Assembly: GCA_007922305.1 (NCBI GenBank)
Contig: ML677366.1
Span: 10,223,433 to 10,287,432, forward strand
Reading direction: 5' to 3'
DNA length: 64,000 nt
Source of the DNA: Dermatemys mawii
Lineage: Eukaryota > Chordata > Testudines > Dermatemydidae
In this document: positions 13,191-22,260 of the stretch, one piece after another
Layout of the letters: each line of letters opens with the position of its first letter
Position numbering within the stretch: position 1 is the first letter of the stretch
Notes under the pieces: model-generated
Databases searched by the model: none
Seen by the model: the letters and a program-made list of their open reading frames with translations, nothing else
Told to the model about the DNA's origin: nothing
Translations under genes and position numbers: made by a program

Positions 13191-13194
13191 AAGG

Positions 13195-13365
13195 TATTGC
13201 AGGGAGGAAGCTCTGCTTGGGGATGTGAAAGACCCAGGTTCAAGTCCCTGTTCTGACTGAGAGCCAAGTTCTTCATCCCAGATCACTCAGTATCAGGCAA
13301 AGCAAGGTCTTGAACCTGGATATCCCCCATACCAGTCCAGTGTCCTGATCACCAAGCTACTGAGT
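13195..13365 (-). repeat. Palindromic tRNA-like repeat
   Basis: On the minus strand an A-box-like TAGCTTGGTGATCAGGAC is followed by a B-box-like GGTTCAAGACC. The opposite end of the repeat (plus strand) carries a second B-box-like GGTTCAAGTCCC. The two halves are partly complementary. This is a tRNA-like MITE/SINE, not a tRNA gene. Confidence 0.5.
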
Positions 13366-13368
13366 GAG

Positions 13369-13491
13369 TAGGGTGACCAGATGTCCTGATTTTATAGGGA
13401 CAGTCCCGATTTTTGGGTCTCTCTCTTATATAGACTCCTATAACCTCCCACCCCCATCCCGATTTTTCACATTTGCTGTCTGGTTACCCTA
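13369..13491. mobile_element. 123-bp MITE with TAGGGTGACCAG termini
   Basis: The left end is TAGGGTGACCAG and the right end CTGGTTACCCTA, inverted repeats with one mismatch in twelve. The flanks are TGAGTGAG (13361-13368) and CGAGTGAG (13492-13499), an 8-bp target duplication with one mismatch, as hAT elements make. The interior (CCTGATTTTATAGGGACAGTCCCGATTTTTGGG) is a sequence I know as high copy in reptiles. It is non-coding and non-autonomous. Confidence 0.75.
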
Positions 13492-13544
13492 CGAGTGAGT
13501 TGATTGGTTGGTCACAACGCACACATAAAATCCTTATTGACAAA

Positions 13545-14325
13545 AACTTTGTTGAAACTATAGTCTCTGTGCAACTGGAGAGGAGTCAGAGAATGCAAAT
13601 GATGACAGAATTAGAAACATGCCCTAGTGATATACTCAAAGAGGTCAATTTATTTAGCTTAACAAAAAGGTGCTTAGGGACTGACGTGGGCTATGTCTAT
13701 ACTACCAGATCTTACAGCTATACTGCTGCAGCTGCGCCTCTGTAACATCTCCCATGTAACCACTCTATGCCGATGGGAGAGAGCTCTTCCACTGGCATAA
13801 TTAAACCAACCGCAAAGAGTAGCAGCAGTAGCTGTATTGCCGGGAGAGAGTGTCCCACTGACATAGCGCTGGCCACACCTGTTCTTTTGTCAGTGAAACT
13901 TAACTTCGGTCAGGGGGGTGTTTCTTTCATATCCCTGACCATCAAAAGATTCACCAACAAAAGTGCTAGTGTAGACAAAGCTTTGATGACTGTCTACATA
14001 AGGAACAAATATTTAATAATAGGCTCTTCAATCTAGCAGAGAAAGGTATAACATGATCCAATGGCTGGATATTGAAGCTAGACAAATTCAGACTGGAAAT
14101 AAGGTGTAAATTTTTAACAGTAAGAGTAATGACCCACTGGACCAATTTACCAAGGATCGTGGTGGGTTCTCCATCACTTACATTTTTGAAATCAAGATTG
14201 GGTGTTTTACTAAAAGATCTATTCTAGGAATTTCTTTGAGGAAGTTCTATGGCCTGTGCTGCACAGGAGGTCAAATTAAATGATCACAATTGTCCCTTTT
14301 GGCCTTTCAATCTATGAACCTGACA
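13545..14325 (+). mobile_element. CR1/L2-type LINE 3' end, split by a MITE
   Basis: The sense strand has the terminal reverse-transcriptase-proximal wording of a CR1/L2-like LINE: about 13600-13684 reads ...KEVNLFSLTKRCLG, then 13985-14325 reads RLFNLAEKGITWSNGWILKL and continues to GTTCTATGGCCTGTGC...AGGAGGTCAAATTAAATGATCACAAT, the usual 3' UTR. The two parts are separated by the MITE at 13685-13984. Stops and substitutions show it is dead. Confidence 0.75.
13685..13984 (+). mobile_element. ~300-bp MITE (GGCTATGTCTACAC family) inside LINE
   Basis: The left end is GGGCTATGTCTATACTACC and the right end CTAGTGTAGACAAAGC, giving inverted termini of the TCTACACTA type. The interior has the diagnostic CGATGGGAGAGAGCTCTTCCACTGGCATAATTAAACC and CTGACATAGCGCTGGCCACACC of a common turtle MITE. 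It interrupts a LINE reading frame, so it inserted after the LINE. The exact target duplication is eroded. Confidence 0.7.
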
Positions 14326-15161
14326 ATATTTGAGCTTCAACTAAATGAAATTCTGGAATATTTATGACAACCAGCTCTACTCCTGGATTGCTGTGCATAT
14401 TACAAATCTGCCATGCAATTCCACTATCTTGCCCTTTTCAGGACAGACAGGTGATGGTGCAAGTCAGGACTGAATAAACCTGGCAGAGCTACATTGACGA
14501 AGTTCACATGCCTCCTGCCGGTAATGTGCCTGACTGCAGTCAGTGGTAATCTCTCATTTCCATGAGTATTAAATGGGAGTGTTAGCAAACCTTTTTGTCT
14601 GTGTTTTTAAGCAGACTGATCATCCTGTAATGAAGACCTGAAAGAAATTCCTGAGCAGGATCCAACAAGTTCACTGTACTCCATCAAGTTATTTCAGTTA
14701 GCTCATATGTCATGCAGAGTTTACCCTGTTCTCCCTTCTATTCTACTGTTCAATCTAATTTGGGTAGGTCTTTGCTATCTGATGAAACCAGTATATTATG
14801 ATAACAAAGAAAGTATTACACCAAATGTTTCAGAGAGCAACATATTTTGAAGGTCTGAAGCCTTCAAACGCTTTTGAATCAAGCGATTGTTCTTTTGAGA
14901 ACCTTCAAAAATTTTCCTTTAAAAGTATTGTGTACTTGCCAAAGCCAGATAATAAAACAGTATTCCAATGTAGCATTTAGAGCTCTTCAGTATTTGAAAG
15001 AGAAAATTTGTAATAGAATTTATTCACAAGTTAGATAATTTTTTACTGACCTAAAATTTTCTAAAAACTTTCTCCATTCCCTTATCACCAAGCCAGATAA
15101 AAGGACAGAATGCAAACTCTGACAAGGTTACTTAACACTTGCTTATCCAAAAGCCCCTTAC
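14326..15161. other. MCTP2 intron adjoining the coding exon
   Basis: No second exon was found here or further down to position 1. No frame matches the C2-domain segments expected next in MCTP2. Mostly unique, AT-rich sequence. Confidence 0.6.
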
Positions 15162-15632
15162 CTCAGTCATTTCTTCGGTCAGATCACCACTCAGACGTGC
15201 TCTCTGAAGCAACGCAAAAAGGTCAATACTGGATTTCCGTTTGGGTTCTGATCCACACATGACTTCCGTTTCTGTTTCTGTAATGTTGATCTCTGTGTGC
15301 ACAGCCTCCTGCTGTCTCCATTGCAGGTCCTCTCCTACCCGTTTCAGAGAAGTGCTGCTGCTCTTGAGAGACATGACCGAGCTGGAAAGAGTGCTTGGGA
15401 TATAGGTGGATAAGGCCTCGGAACCTGAATAAGTAGTTTCTTTGTTTGTGAAAGACTCACTCTCCAGTATGTCAGGCACAGATATGCTGAGACGTCGGTC
15501 CAAGGAATGCCTTTGCCTTCTATCTACCATTTTTCTAGAGCTTTTCTTTGTCATCCTTATATTTAAGTTTTGTAGCAAAGGCCTGGTTTTCTGTCTCAGG
15601 GATTCCCAGACAGAGGACCTATCCAAATCCAT
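15162..15632 (-). CDS. MCTP2: MCTP2 first coding exon (N-terminal 157 codons)
   Basis: The open frame starts at an ATG at 15632 and runs 157 codons to a consensus donor (minus strand ACTGAG|GTAAGG, GT at 15161-15160), ending in phase 0. The protein begins MDLDRSSVWESLRQKTRPLL and carries a basic DRRLSISVPDILE block near residues 45-57. Both match my memory of the N terminus of vertebrate MCTP2. MCTP proteins are ER-anchored, with a disordered N terminus, C2 domains and two C-terminal membrane segments. Only the disordered, Ser/Thr-rich N terminus is here; the C2 and membrane exons must lie beyond position 1. The RRLS context resembles a basophilic kinase site (inference). The start has G at -3 and +4, a strong initiation context. 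The frame continues nine codons past the donor before a stop, which is read as intron. No frameshift or internal stop is seen, so the exon looks functional. Confidence 0.93.
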
Positions 15633-15702
15633 AGCTGCAACAGGGATGTCACCAGCTCCTCGGCATTGTTGGTTTTAAATGACTTCAGTAATTCATAGGT
15701 CA
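15633..15702 (-). other. MCTP2: MCTP2 5' UTR part of the first coding exon, with splice acceptor
   Basis: Reading the minus strand, a pyrimidine-rich tract (about 15705-15725, ending CTTTTTAG) precedes position 15702, giving a good acceptor with AG at 15704-15703. The 70-nt leader between acceptor and start codon holds two tiny upstream ORFs: ATG-AAT-TAC-TGA at 15696-15685, and an ATG at 15666 that stops at 15649 after five codons. The acceptor implies at least one upstream non-coding exon. The exon boundary is inferred, not shown by transcript evidence. Confidence 0.65.
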
Positions 15703-16614
15703 CTAAAAAGAATGTGAGAAGAATAAACATTAAATCATTAAAGTGAACAGTAGTTGTGGATTATGACTCATGATGTCTCAACCATATACCATCAGTCCAT
15801 TTCTAACAAGCAACAGGAAAGCATGCTGTGTTATGAGGGTGGGAATTAGCAGCAGAAAGTGTGCCCTGCACTAAGGAATGATGGTCAAGATTATGTGAGG
15901 CCCATTTCCTTTAGGATCATCAGAAGTGGGCAATTTCCACTCTTTCCCTTTCTGAAATTAGATATTGTGGGTTATCAAACTTTATGAATTAAAATATTCA
16001 ACTTTACAACTTACTAGAGTTACTAGAAGTCCCTGTGGCACCTTAGAGACTAACTCATTTATTTGGGCATAAGCTTTCGTGGATAGGTTGTAGATCTTTT
16101 ATGATGCGCTGGAGAGGTTTTAGTTGGGGGCTGTAGGTAACAGGTACTGGGGTTCTGTTAGACGGCTAGTGGAGCTTCTTTGCTGGGCCTGTCCTGTAGT
16201 AGCTGACTTCTGGGTACCCTTCTGGCTCTGTCAATTTGTTTCTTCACTTCACTTCACCAAGTGGGTATTGTAGTTTTAAGAACTCTTGCCTCAGAAACCA
16301 CTCTGACGTTATAATCAAAAAGGCTGACAAAGGAGGTGCTGTAGTCATCAGAATATGAACAAGATCAGAATATGAACAAGAGAGAGCTGCCTAGCAGCCT
16401 GACACCACATTTTACAGACCATTACCCACTGATCCCACTGAGGACTGCCAAAGGAAACTACACCATCTAGTCAAGAAACTCCCTGAAGCAGTGCGGGAAC
16501 AAATCTACACAGACACACCCCTAGAACTCTGACCAGAGGTATGCTGTCTGCTCTCCAGTGCATCATCAAGGATCTACAACCTATCCTGAAGTAGATCCCT
16601 CACTTTAAAAGACC

Positions 16615-16908
16615 TTGGGAGACGGGCCAGTCCTCGCTTACAGACAGTCCCCCAACCTGAAGCAAATAGTCACCAGCAACTACACACCATACCATGGAAA
16701 CACTAATACAGGAACCAATCCCTACAACAAACCCCACTGCCAACTCTGTCCGCATATCTATTCAAGGGACACCGTCACAGGATCTAACCACATCATCAGG
16801 GGCTCGTTCACCTGCACATCTACCAATGTGATATATGTCAACATGTGCCAGCAATGCCCCCTACCATGTAAATTGGCCAAACCAGACAGTCTCTACACAA
16901 AGGAATAA
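16615..16908 (+). pseudogene. PLE C-terminal region, GIY-YIG-endonuclease-linked fragment
   Basis: The 97-codon frame contains SPNLKQIVTSNY, CQLCPHIYSRDTVTG, a GSFTCTSTNVIYVNMCQQCP stretch and a degenerate tail. In PLE proteins this region links the reverse transcriptase to the GIY-YIG endonuclease, with conserved cysteines (CxxC, then CxxCP) before the YVGQT-type motif. Here the frame is lost just after CQQCP, in the endonuclease itself, so the fragment is non-functional. The identification rests on motif pattern. Confidence 0.8.
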
Positions 16909-17381
16909 ATGGACACAAATCAGACATCAAGAATTGTAACATTCAAAACCAGTAGGAGAACACTTCAATCTCCCTCATTAATAGACTTAAAAGTGGCAAT
17001 TCTTCAACCAAAAAAACTTCAAAACAGGCTCCAATGAGAAGCTGCAGAACTGGACACCATCGAATCAGGCCTGAATAAAGACTGCGAGTGGATGGGTCAC
17101 CACAAAAAGTAATTTTTCCTCTCTGCTGATACTCATACCTTCTTGTCAACTGTTCAAAATGAGTGATGTCCACCTTGATTGCATTAGCATCATTAGCACT
17201 ACATAATTTTCCTCCTTTGATATTCACCCCTTCTTGTCAACTGTTGAGAATAGGCCACTTCCACTTTAATGAATTACCTCATTAGCACTGACCCCTGCAC
17301 ACACACACCTGGTAAGGCAATTCCCATCTTTTCGTGTGCTGTAATATTTATATTGCTTTCTGTGTTTTTCACTCCATGCAT

Positions 17382-17417
17382 CTGATGAAGTGGGTTCTAG
17401 CCCACGAAAGCTTATGC
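17382..17417 (+). ncRNA. Hammerhead-ribozyme-like core in PLE terminal repeat
   Basis: CTGATGA (17382-17388) and GAAA (17406-17409) flank a perfect 5-bp stem II (GTGGG 17390-17394 with CCCAC 17401-17405, loop TTCTAG). A short stem III follows (GC-TTAT-GC, 17410-17417). This is the core of a hammerhead self-cleaving ribozyme, which PLEs are known to carry. One extra A sits between CTGATGA and stem II. The base at 17418 is C where a U is expected to pair with A15.1, and stem I pairs poorly, so this copy may be weak or inactive. Confidence 0.65.
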
Positions 17418-17636
17418 CAAAATACATTTGTTAATCTCTAAGGTGCCACAAGGACTCCTCATTGTTTTTGCTGATACAGACTAATACAGCTAGCACTCTG
17501 AAACTAGAGTTACTGTAAGCTGCATGAGTCATTGGCTTAGTAAACATTGTAAACAAAGATTTGACTCAGGTAAAGTTTTCATGAGAAAACAACTGTAATG
17601 CTAGTATAACTTCTGTGCACACTTTCCTGCCTGAAA

Positions 17637-18340
17637 GAACATAAGCAACACTATACTGGGTCAAACCAATGGTCTATCTAGCCCAGTATGCTGTCTCTGA
17701 CAGCATCCAGTATCAAAACTTCAGGGATAATGTACAGAACAGGGCAGCTGGAATGATCCATCCCTGGCTTCTCCTCCTGGCTTCACCATTTGTTTCCTAA
17801 CTTTTGAGAGGATCTTCCCTTTTATCCTGTGACTACTTAGTTTCCTTAAGAGCCTTTGGTGAAGGACCTTGTCAAAGGTTTTCTGGAAAGCCAAGTACTC
17901 TATATTGACTGGATCACTCTTATCCACATGCTTGTTGACACCCTCAAAGAATTCTCAGATTGGTAAAACATGATTTTCCTTTACAAAAGCCATATTGACT
18001 CTTCCCCAACATATTGTATTTATCTGCATGTCTGGTAATTCTGTTCTTTACTATTGTTTCTACCAATTTTCCCAGCATTGAAGTTAGGTTTACCAGCCTG
18101 TAATTGCCAGGATCACCTGTGGAGCCCTTTTTAAAATCGGTGTTATATTATCTAGTTTCCAGTCATCTTGTACAGAGGTTTGTTTGTACAATAGGTTACA
18201 TATTAGAGGTAGTACAATTTCATATTTGAGTTCCTTCAGAACTTTTGGGTGAATACCATCTGGTCCTGATAACTTATTCCTGTTTAATGTATCAATTTGT
18301 TCTAAAACCTCTTCTGCACTTCAGCATGGGATAGTACTTC
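17637..18340 (-). mobile_element. CR1/L2-type LINE RT fragment, antisense
   Basis: The minus strand encodes, in broken frames, SGPDGIHPKVLKELK near 18230-18275, then TPIFKKGSTGDPGNYRLVNL, then SQYGFCKGKSC, then EYLAFQKTFDKVLHQRLL (ORF 17721-17927). These are the ordered motifs of a CR1/L2 clade reverse transcriptase. The left edge (17637-17770) is the reptile repeat 'AACATAAG...ACTGGGTCAAACCAATGGTC', which also occurs near 50280. The fragment is inactive. Confidence 0.8.
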
Positions 18341-18844
18341 AAATATGTTGACCAAAAAGGATAGGATGTGCAGGAGATACCCTCACCAGAGCTATCTAAA
18401 ACATTCAGCAAATTCTTGGGCATCCTAGTATACCAACTCATAAACAGGACACTGAGGACTGCCTGTCCCTAGATATCTACTCCTGGTCTCCCACAGACTG
18501 ACGCAAAGTTGCCTGAAGTTAGTGGAACTCTTTCTGTGGACTTCAATAGGCTTTGGATATCATTCTTATTGCCTCACCCTGCCCCTGCCCTGTTTCCTCT
18601 TCTCTGCCAATGACGCCAACCTCAATCGCTCACTTGTCAACTCCTCCCACAAACACCTTTGAAATCCTTCCATCCCACTCCTCATGCATGCAATGCTCTT
18701 TGAGGCATAAGGCTACTATTATTCTTCCCTCCAGATCCATTTCTTCTGTTGTGTTGACAGGCCGTCAGACAGTGTTGATGCAGTAAGGCCAAGGGACAGC
18801 TGAGGCATGCTGATATTTTGATGAAATAATAAAACTTTAAAAAG

Positions 18845-19225
18845 TTAGAAAATGTATATAAAAATCCAGGCTGGATGTCTTTCTAGAATCTGACAAAGAG
18901 TCCTGTGGCACCTTAAAGACTAACTAAAATTTTTTTAGAGCATAAGCTTTCGTGGGCTAATACCATGCATGCATCCAACGAAGTGGGTATTAGCCCACGA
19001 AAGCTTATGCTCTAAAAAAATTTTAGTTAGTCTTTAAGGTGCCACAGGACTCTCTGTCACTTCTGCAATTCCAGACTAACACGGCTACCCCTCTGATTCT
19101 TTCTAGAATTTATCACTCAATTAGAAGTTATGGGCTTGATGCAATAATTATTGGGTAGGATTCTTTAGCCTGTGTCATGCAGGAGGTCAGACGAGGTTAC
19201 CATATGGGTCCCTCCTGACCTCTTA
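18845..19225 (+). mobile_element. CR1/L2-type LINE 3' end, split by a PLE fold-back
   Basis: AATCCAGGCTGGATGTCTTTCTAGAAT (18863-18889) continues after the insertion as TTATCACTCAATTAGAAGTTATGGGCTTGATGCAATAATTATTGGG... and CCTGTGTCATGCAGGAGGTCAGACGAG, the 3' UTR wording of the same LINE family as 13985-14325. The PLE at 18890-19097 interrupts it. Confidence 0.75.
18890..19097. mobile_element. 208-bp PLE terminal-repeat fold-back
   Basis: A 12-bp duplication TCTTTCTAGAAT (18878-18889 and 19098-19109) bounds an element made of PLE terminal sequence in inverted form. The left arm (18892-18964) and right arm (18986-19058) are 73 bp each and differ at one position, with a 21-bp spacer. The right arm contains CCCACGAAAGCTTATGCTC, the 3' half of the hammerhead-like motif. 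The CTGATGA box is degenerate (CAACGAA). The tail CCAGACTAACACGGCTACCCCTCTGAT is typical of reptile PLE 3' ends. It is non-coding. Confidence 0.85.
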
Positions 19226-19299
19226 ATATACTTATCCAGTCTTTCTCATTGATGGATTTTAAGGGTGTCACTCTCCCTCCACATTGCTCTTCTTTTTAG

Positions 19300-19415
19300 A
19301 TTGTAAACTCTTCAGGCAGGGACTGTGTTTTCCTCTCTGTAGCGATTAGCACTACTGAACCATGATCCCCAATTGGCCCTCTGGGTATTAATGTAACATA
19401 AACAATTAATAATAA
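19300..19415 (+). repeat. Ancient SINE/L2-like 3' end
   Basis: TTAGATTGTAAACTCTTCAGGCAGGGACTGTG, then a diverged CAGCGCCTAGCAC region, then a tail of AATAATAATGA. It is the same family as 59030-59170. Confidence 0.6.
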
Positions 19416-20259
19416 TGAGCTAACTCAATACAAATCTTATTGACTACGGCATTAAAAGCATGCAATCTCAGAAGTAGGCTATTATCCAAACAACCTGACT
19501 CAAAAAAGAAAAAAGAATCCCCAAGCACACTTTCCTAGGCAGACTTTAAAAATTGCGCTGAATGCTCCATCAGTTCCAAAGCAGGTTTATACGCAAAGGG
19601 AACAAAGAAGCATCCTTCAAGTATGTGTAATTTTCTTGCGGTCTCATTCAGACCCTGTTGAAGTCTATGGAAAGATTTCCACTGATTCCAATGAGGTTTG
19701 GATTAGGCACTTAATGGCTGAGACACTTATGGTATCAAATGCTTCATAATTATTCTTGTAGTGCAACTCCTTTGGGAGGATTTGCTTTCGTCATAAGTGA
19801 TATTCCAAGTAATCAAGCAGGAAAGTGGTTTCCTTTCAGAGCAGGTCATTGTGAAAACAAACAACCTATGTGTGTGCAAGCATTGTTTTTCCATGAGTTT
19901 GGGGATGGGGGTGAAGAAAGACATTTACCACATCCTGAGAAAACAGCAACCCAATATAATGGACGTTTGAAAGGCCTCTATATGTGAAAGGAGCTTAATA
20001 AATTGCACAGGGAGGATTGGATTTTTGTAGAAATATGAGGCAGGGAAAATATCAGAGCTGGTTGGAGCACAGGGAAACACTTTTGAAAACTCATTTGTAC
20101 AATTTTACTGTAGATTTTCAAAACTCTACCACCAGCTAAAATAAAACAGTTATCAGTCAGAAGGAAAATAAAAAGAATCTTGTTTTGTTCTGTTTTTTAA
20201 ATCTCATGATTGTTAACCTAATCCTTTGATTTTTGGCAGGACTCTAATTTGTGGTTTGA

Positions 20260-20470
20260 GAGCATTTGGGGGTGGCAATACTGCTTTTGTGTTAAATTGG
20301 TATAAATATACTTGTACCAGTACAGCTGTTCCCATACAGGAAAGAAAATAAACTATACTGGTGTATGGCACTTTTGTATGGGTATAAAACTGTGTTCACT
20401 AGTGGCTGTGTCATTTTTTCATTTTAAAAAAAAAAGTCATACCCTTAACCCAGATAGCTCTACAAGTATA
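20260..20470 (+). mobile_element. Old MITE-like copy
   Basis: TTAAATTGGTATAAATATACTTGTACCAGTACAGCTGTTCCCATACAGG and later TACTGGTGTATGGCACTTTTGTATGGGTATAAAACTGTG share the texture of the copy at 3900-4150. The termini are eroded. Confidence 0.35.
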
Positions 20471-20539
20471 AAAACAGTGTTTAGATCAAGCCAAAGTGAA
20501 TTTATCTTCATCATGGCACCTCTGTAAGGAGGAAGGATT

Positions 20540-20790
20540 ATGCACATCTCATCAGTGAGGCCCTGAGGCACAGAGAGGGTTGTGGGCCTGTTTTTTAGAG
20601 AGATAAGTGCCCACAGCTCCAGCTGAAATCAAGGGGAGAAGCAAGCACACTGTATTTGTGGGAAGGAACAATGTAAATAAATCTGGCCCTAAATTACTTG
20701 CCAAAGGACACAGGGAAGTCCATGGCAGAGCCAGCATCTGAGATCAGATTCAAATCCCAGGGCAATGTTTTAACCATAGAAGGCCATACT
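20540..20790 (-). repeat. MIR SINE, antisense
   Basis: The plus strand reads as the reverse of MIR: AGGCCCTGAGGCACAGAGAGG, then CTTGCCAAAGGACACAGGGAAGTCCATGGCAGAGCCAG, then GATTCAAATCCCAGG and CAATGTTTTAACCAT. The order (core, then tRNA-like head) fits a near full-length minus-strand MIR with one insertion. It is ancient and shared across amniotes. Confidence 0.75.
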
Positions 20791-21829
20791 GAGCTTGCTT
20801 TTGTTGACAGTTCTCATTTAGAAACCCCTCCCCCTTCAAACATAATTGGCCATTCGTGATCATAGGGCCTCCAAGTCCAATATTACATCATTTAGAATTA
20901 CTAGGCCAAACATGTTTGTAGAAAATGCCATAAAACAACACTATTGAAATTCAAATTCCTCTTTATCCAGCACCTTCTCCCTCACACTCTCACACACAAA
21001 CCTGTCACATTCAAAATGCTGTTGATAAAGACAGGACCAGCTCATAACATCTGCTTCCCTAGACTCTTCACAGAGCTGTGTTTCCTATTCCCTTTCCACT
21101 ATTCTCCCCCTACCTCCCCCACTTTCCTGACTATTCACCACAATTTATTGTCTTCGTTTTTGTTTTATTATCTAACATACATCCTAATCCTGCAAACACT
21201 ACCAGGCATAGTTCTCCATGAAAGGATTCATGATAGTAAGCACTTCACTCAGTGAACAGTATTGGTAAAATAGGGCCCTCTGAATGATAGCTGCTATGGT
21301 GCAGTCCCTTATAAATGTATATGGCACTCTACAAATAACACTATGAATAAAGTATTTCCCCAATAACTTATACAATATCATCACCACCACCACCATAAAA
21401 ACAAAATACTTCAAAAAAAGACCTGTCTCAAAATCTGTTCCATCAATCTAAGGAATATCACTTTTTTCCTAATGGCAATATAATCCAAGGAATGTTTGGA
21501 AAAACTTCGCACAGCTCACATCATATTAAAGAACACAATACAGTACACTGGTCAGACTGACTCAAGTACCCCCATTTTGGACATCACAAGTATTAGCCAC
21601 TGATAGCATTAAACCTGCCATAGGTTTACAATTTCCTACTTTCTCAAAGAACAAAACTGTTTATAGAATACCAAATGTCAAGACAGATGACGAGACAGGA
21701 CAGGAAGAGGTTAGGTGGGGAGTGAGTGAGTGACACAGAGGCCCATTAGTGGTTCACTGCTGCGTGTCAGCAACTCTTAGTAAGCCTGACAAACTCACTA
21801 CCCCTCACACTGCTGTCATGATATTTATC

Positions 21830-21925
21830 TGCATCTGAAGAAGTAGTTTCTTCCCCATCAAAGCTTATGCCCAAATAAATCCGTTAGTCTTTAAGGTGCC
21901 CCCAGACTCCTTGTTGTTTTTATCT
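21830..21925 (+). mobile_element. PLE 3' terminal fragment
   Basis: GCATCTGAAGAAGTAGTTTC, then CATCAAAGCTTATGCCCAAATAAATCCGTTAGTCTTTAAGGTGCC, matches the right terminal repeat of the PLE at 16025-17502. The hammerhead core is lost (CTGAAGA, and ATCAAAGC in place of ACGAAAGC). Diverged. Confidence 0.75.
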
Positions 21926-22260
21926 AGAAAGAATGTTGTGTAAGATATCAGATGAAAACCCGTGACATAATGCTCATTAATATCATTGTGAAATGTATGT
22001 ATTACCACTATAAAAAGAATTACACTGATTTTATGCTCTAAGTCTTAACCAATCAAAGGGAGAAACAGATTTTCTCCCAGACAAAAGGGAAGATAGCTCG
22101 CTCCCAGTCCATAACATAAACTGAGCCTGACGATGCAAGAGACAATGAGCAGTTCATTTGCATCGGAGGTAAACAAGAGAAGTAAATTAATATGAGGATG
22201 TAAAATCAGCATAGGAAGACATGGGAGTCTCAACCCCAAGGATTCTTCTTGAATCTAGAG

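Larger units (their letters stand above)
16025..17502 (+). mobile_element. Rearranged Penelope-like retroelement (PLE)
   Basis: A 12-bp direct duplication ACTAGAGTTACT (16013-16024 and 17503-17514) bounds the element. The same terminal sequence is present antisense at the left (GTGGCACCTTAGAGACTAAC...GCATAAGCTTTCGTGG, about 16036-16085) and sense at the right (CCACGAAAGCTTATGCC...CTCTAAGGTGCCAC, about 17402-17452). This is the inverted arrangement known for PLE pseudo-LTRs. About 16025-16287 is antisense RT-linked sequence. From about 16288 the sense strand carries the PLE motif VIIKKADKGGAVVI (16308-16349), then an interrupted RT remnant, then the C-terminal zone. The catalytic RT core is deleted. 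It is a dead copy. Confidence 0.85.

Noticed and set aside
1..15161. Second MCTP2 coding exon
   Set aside because: Minus-strand frames were checked for C2-domain wording and none fits; the next exon is assumed to lie outside the window.
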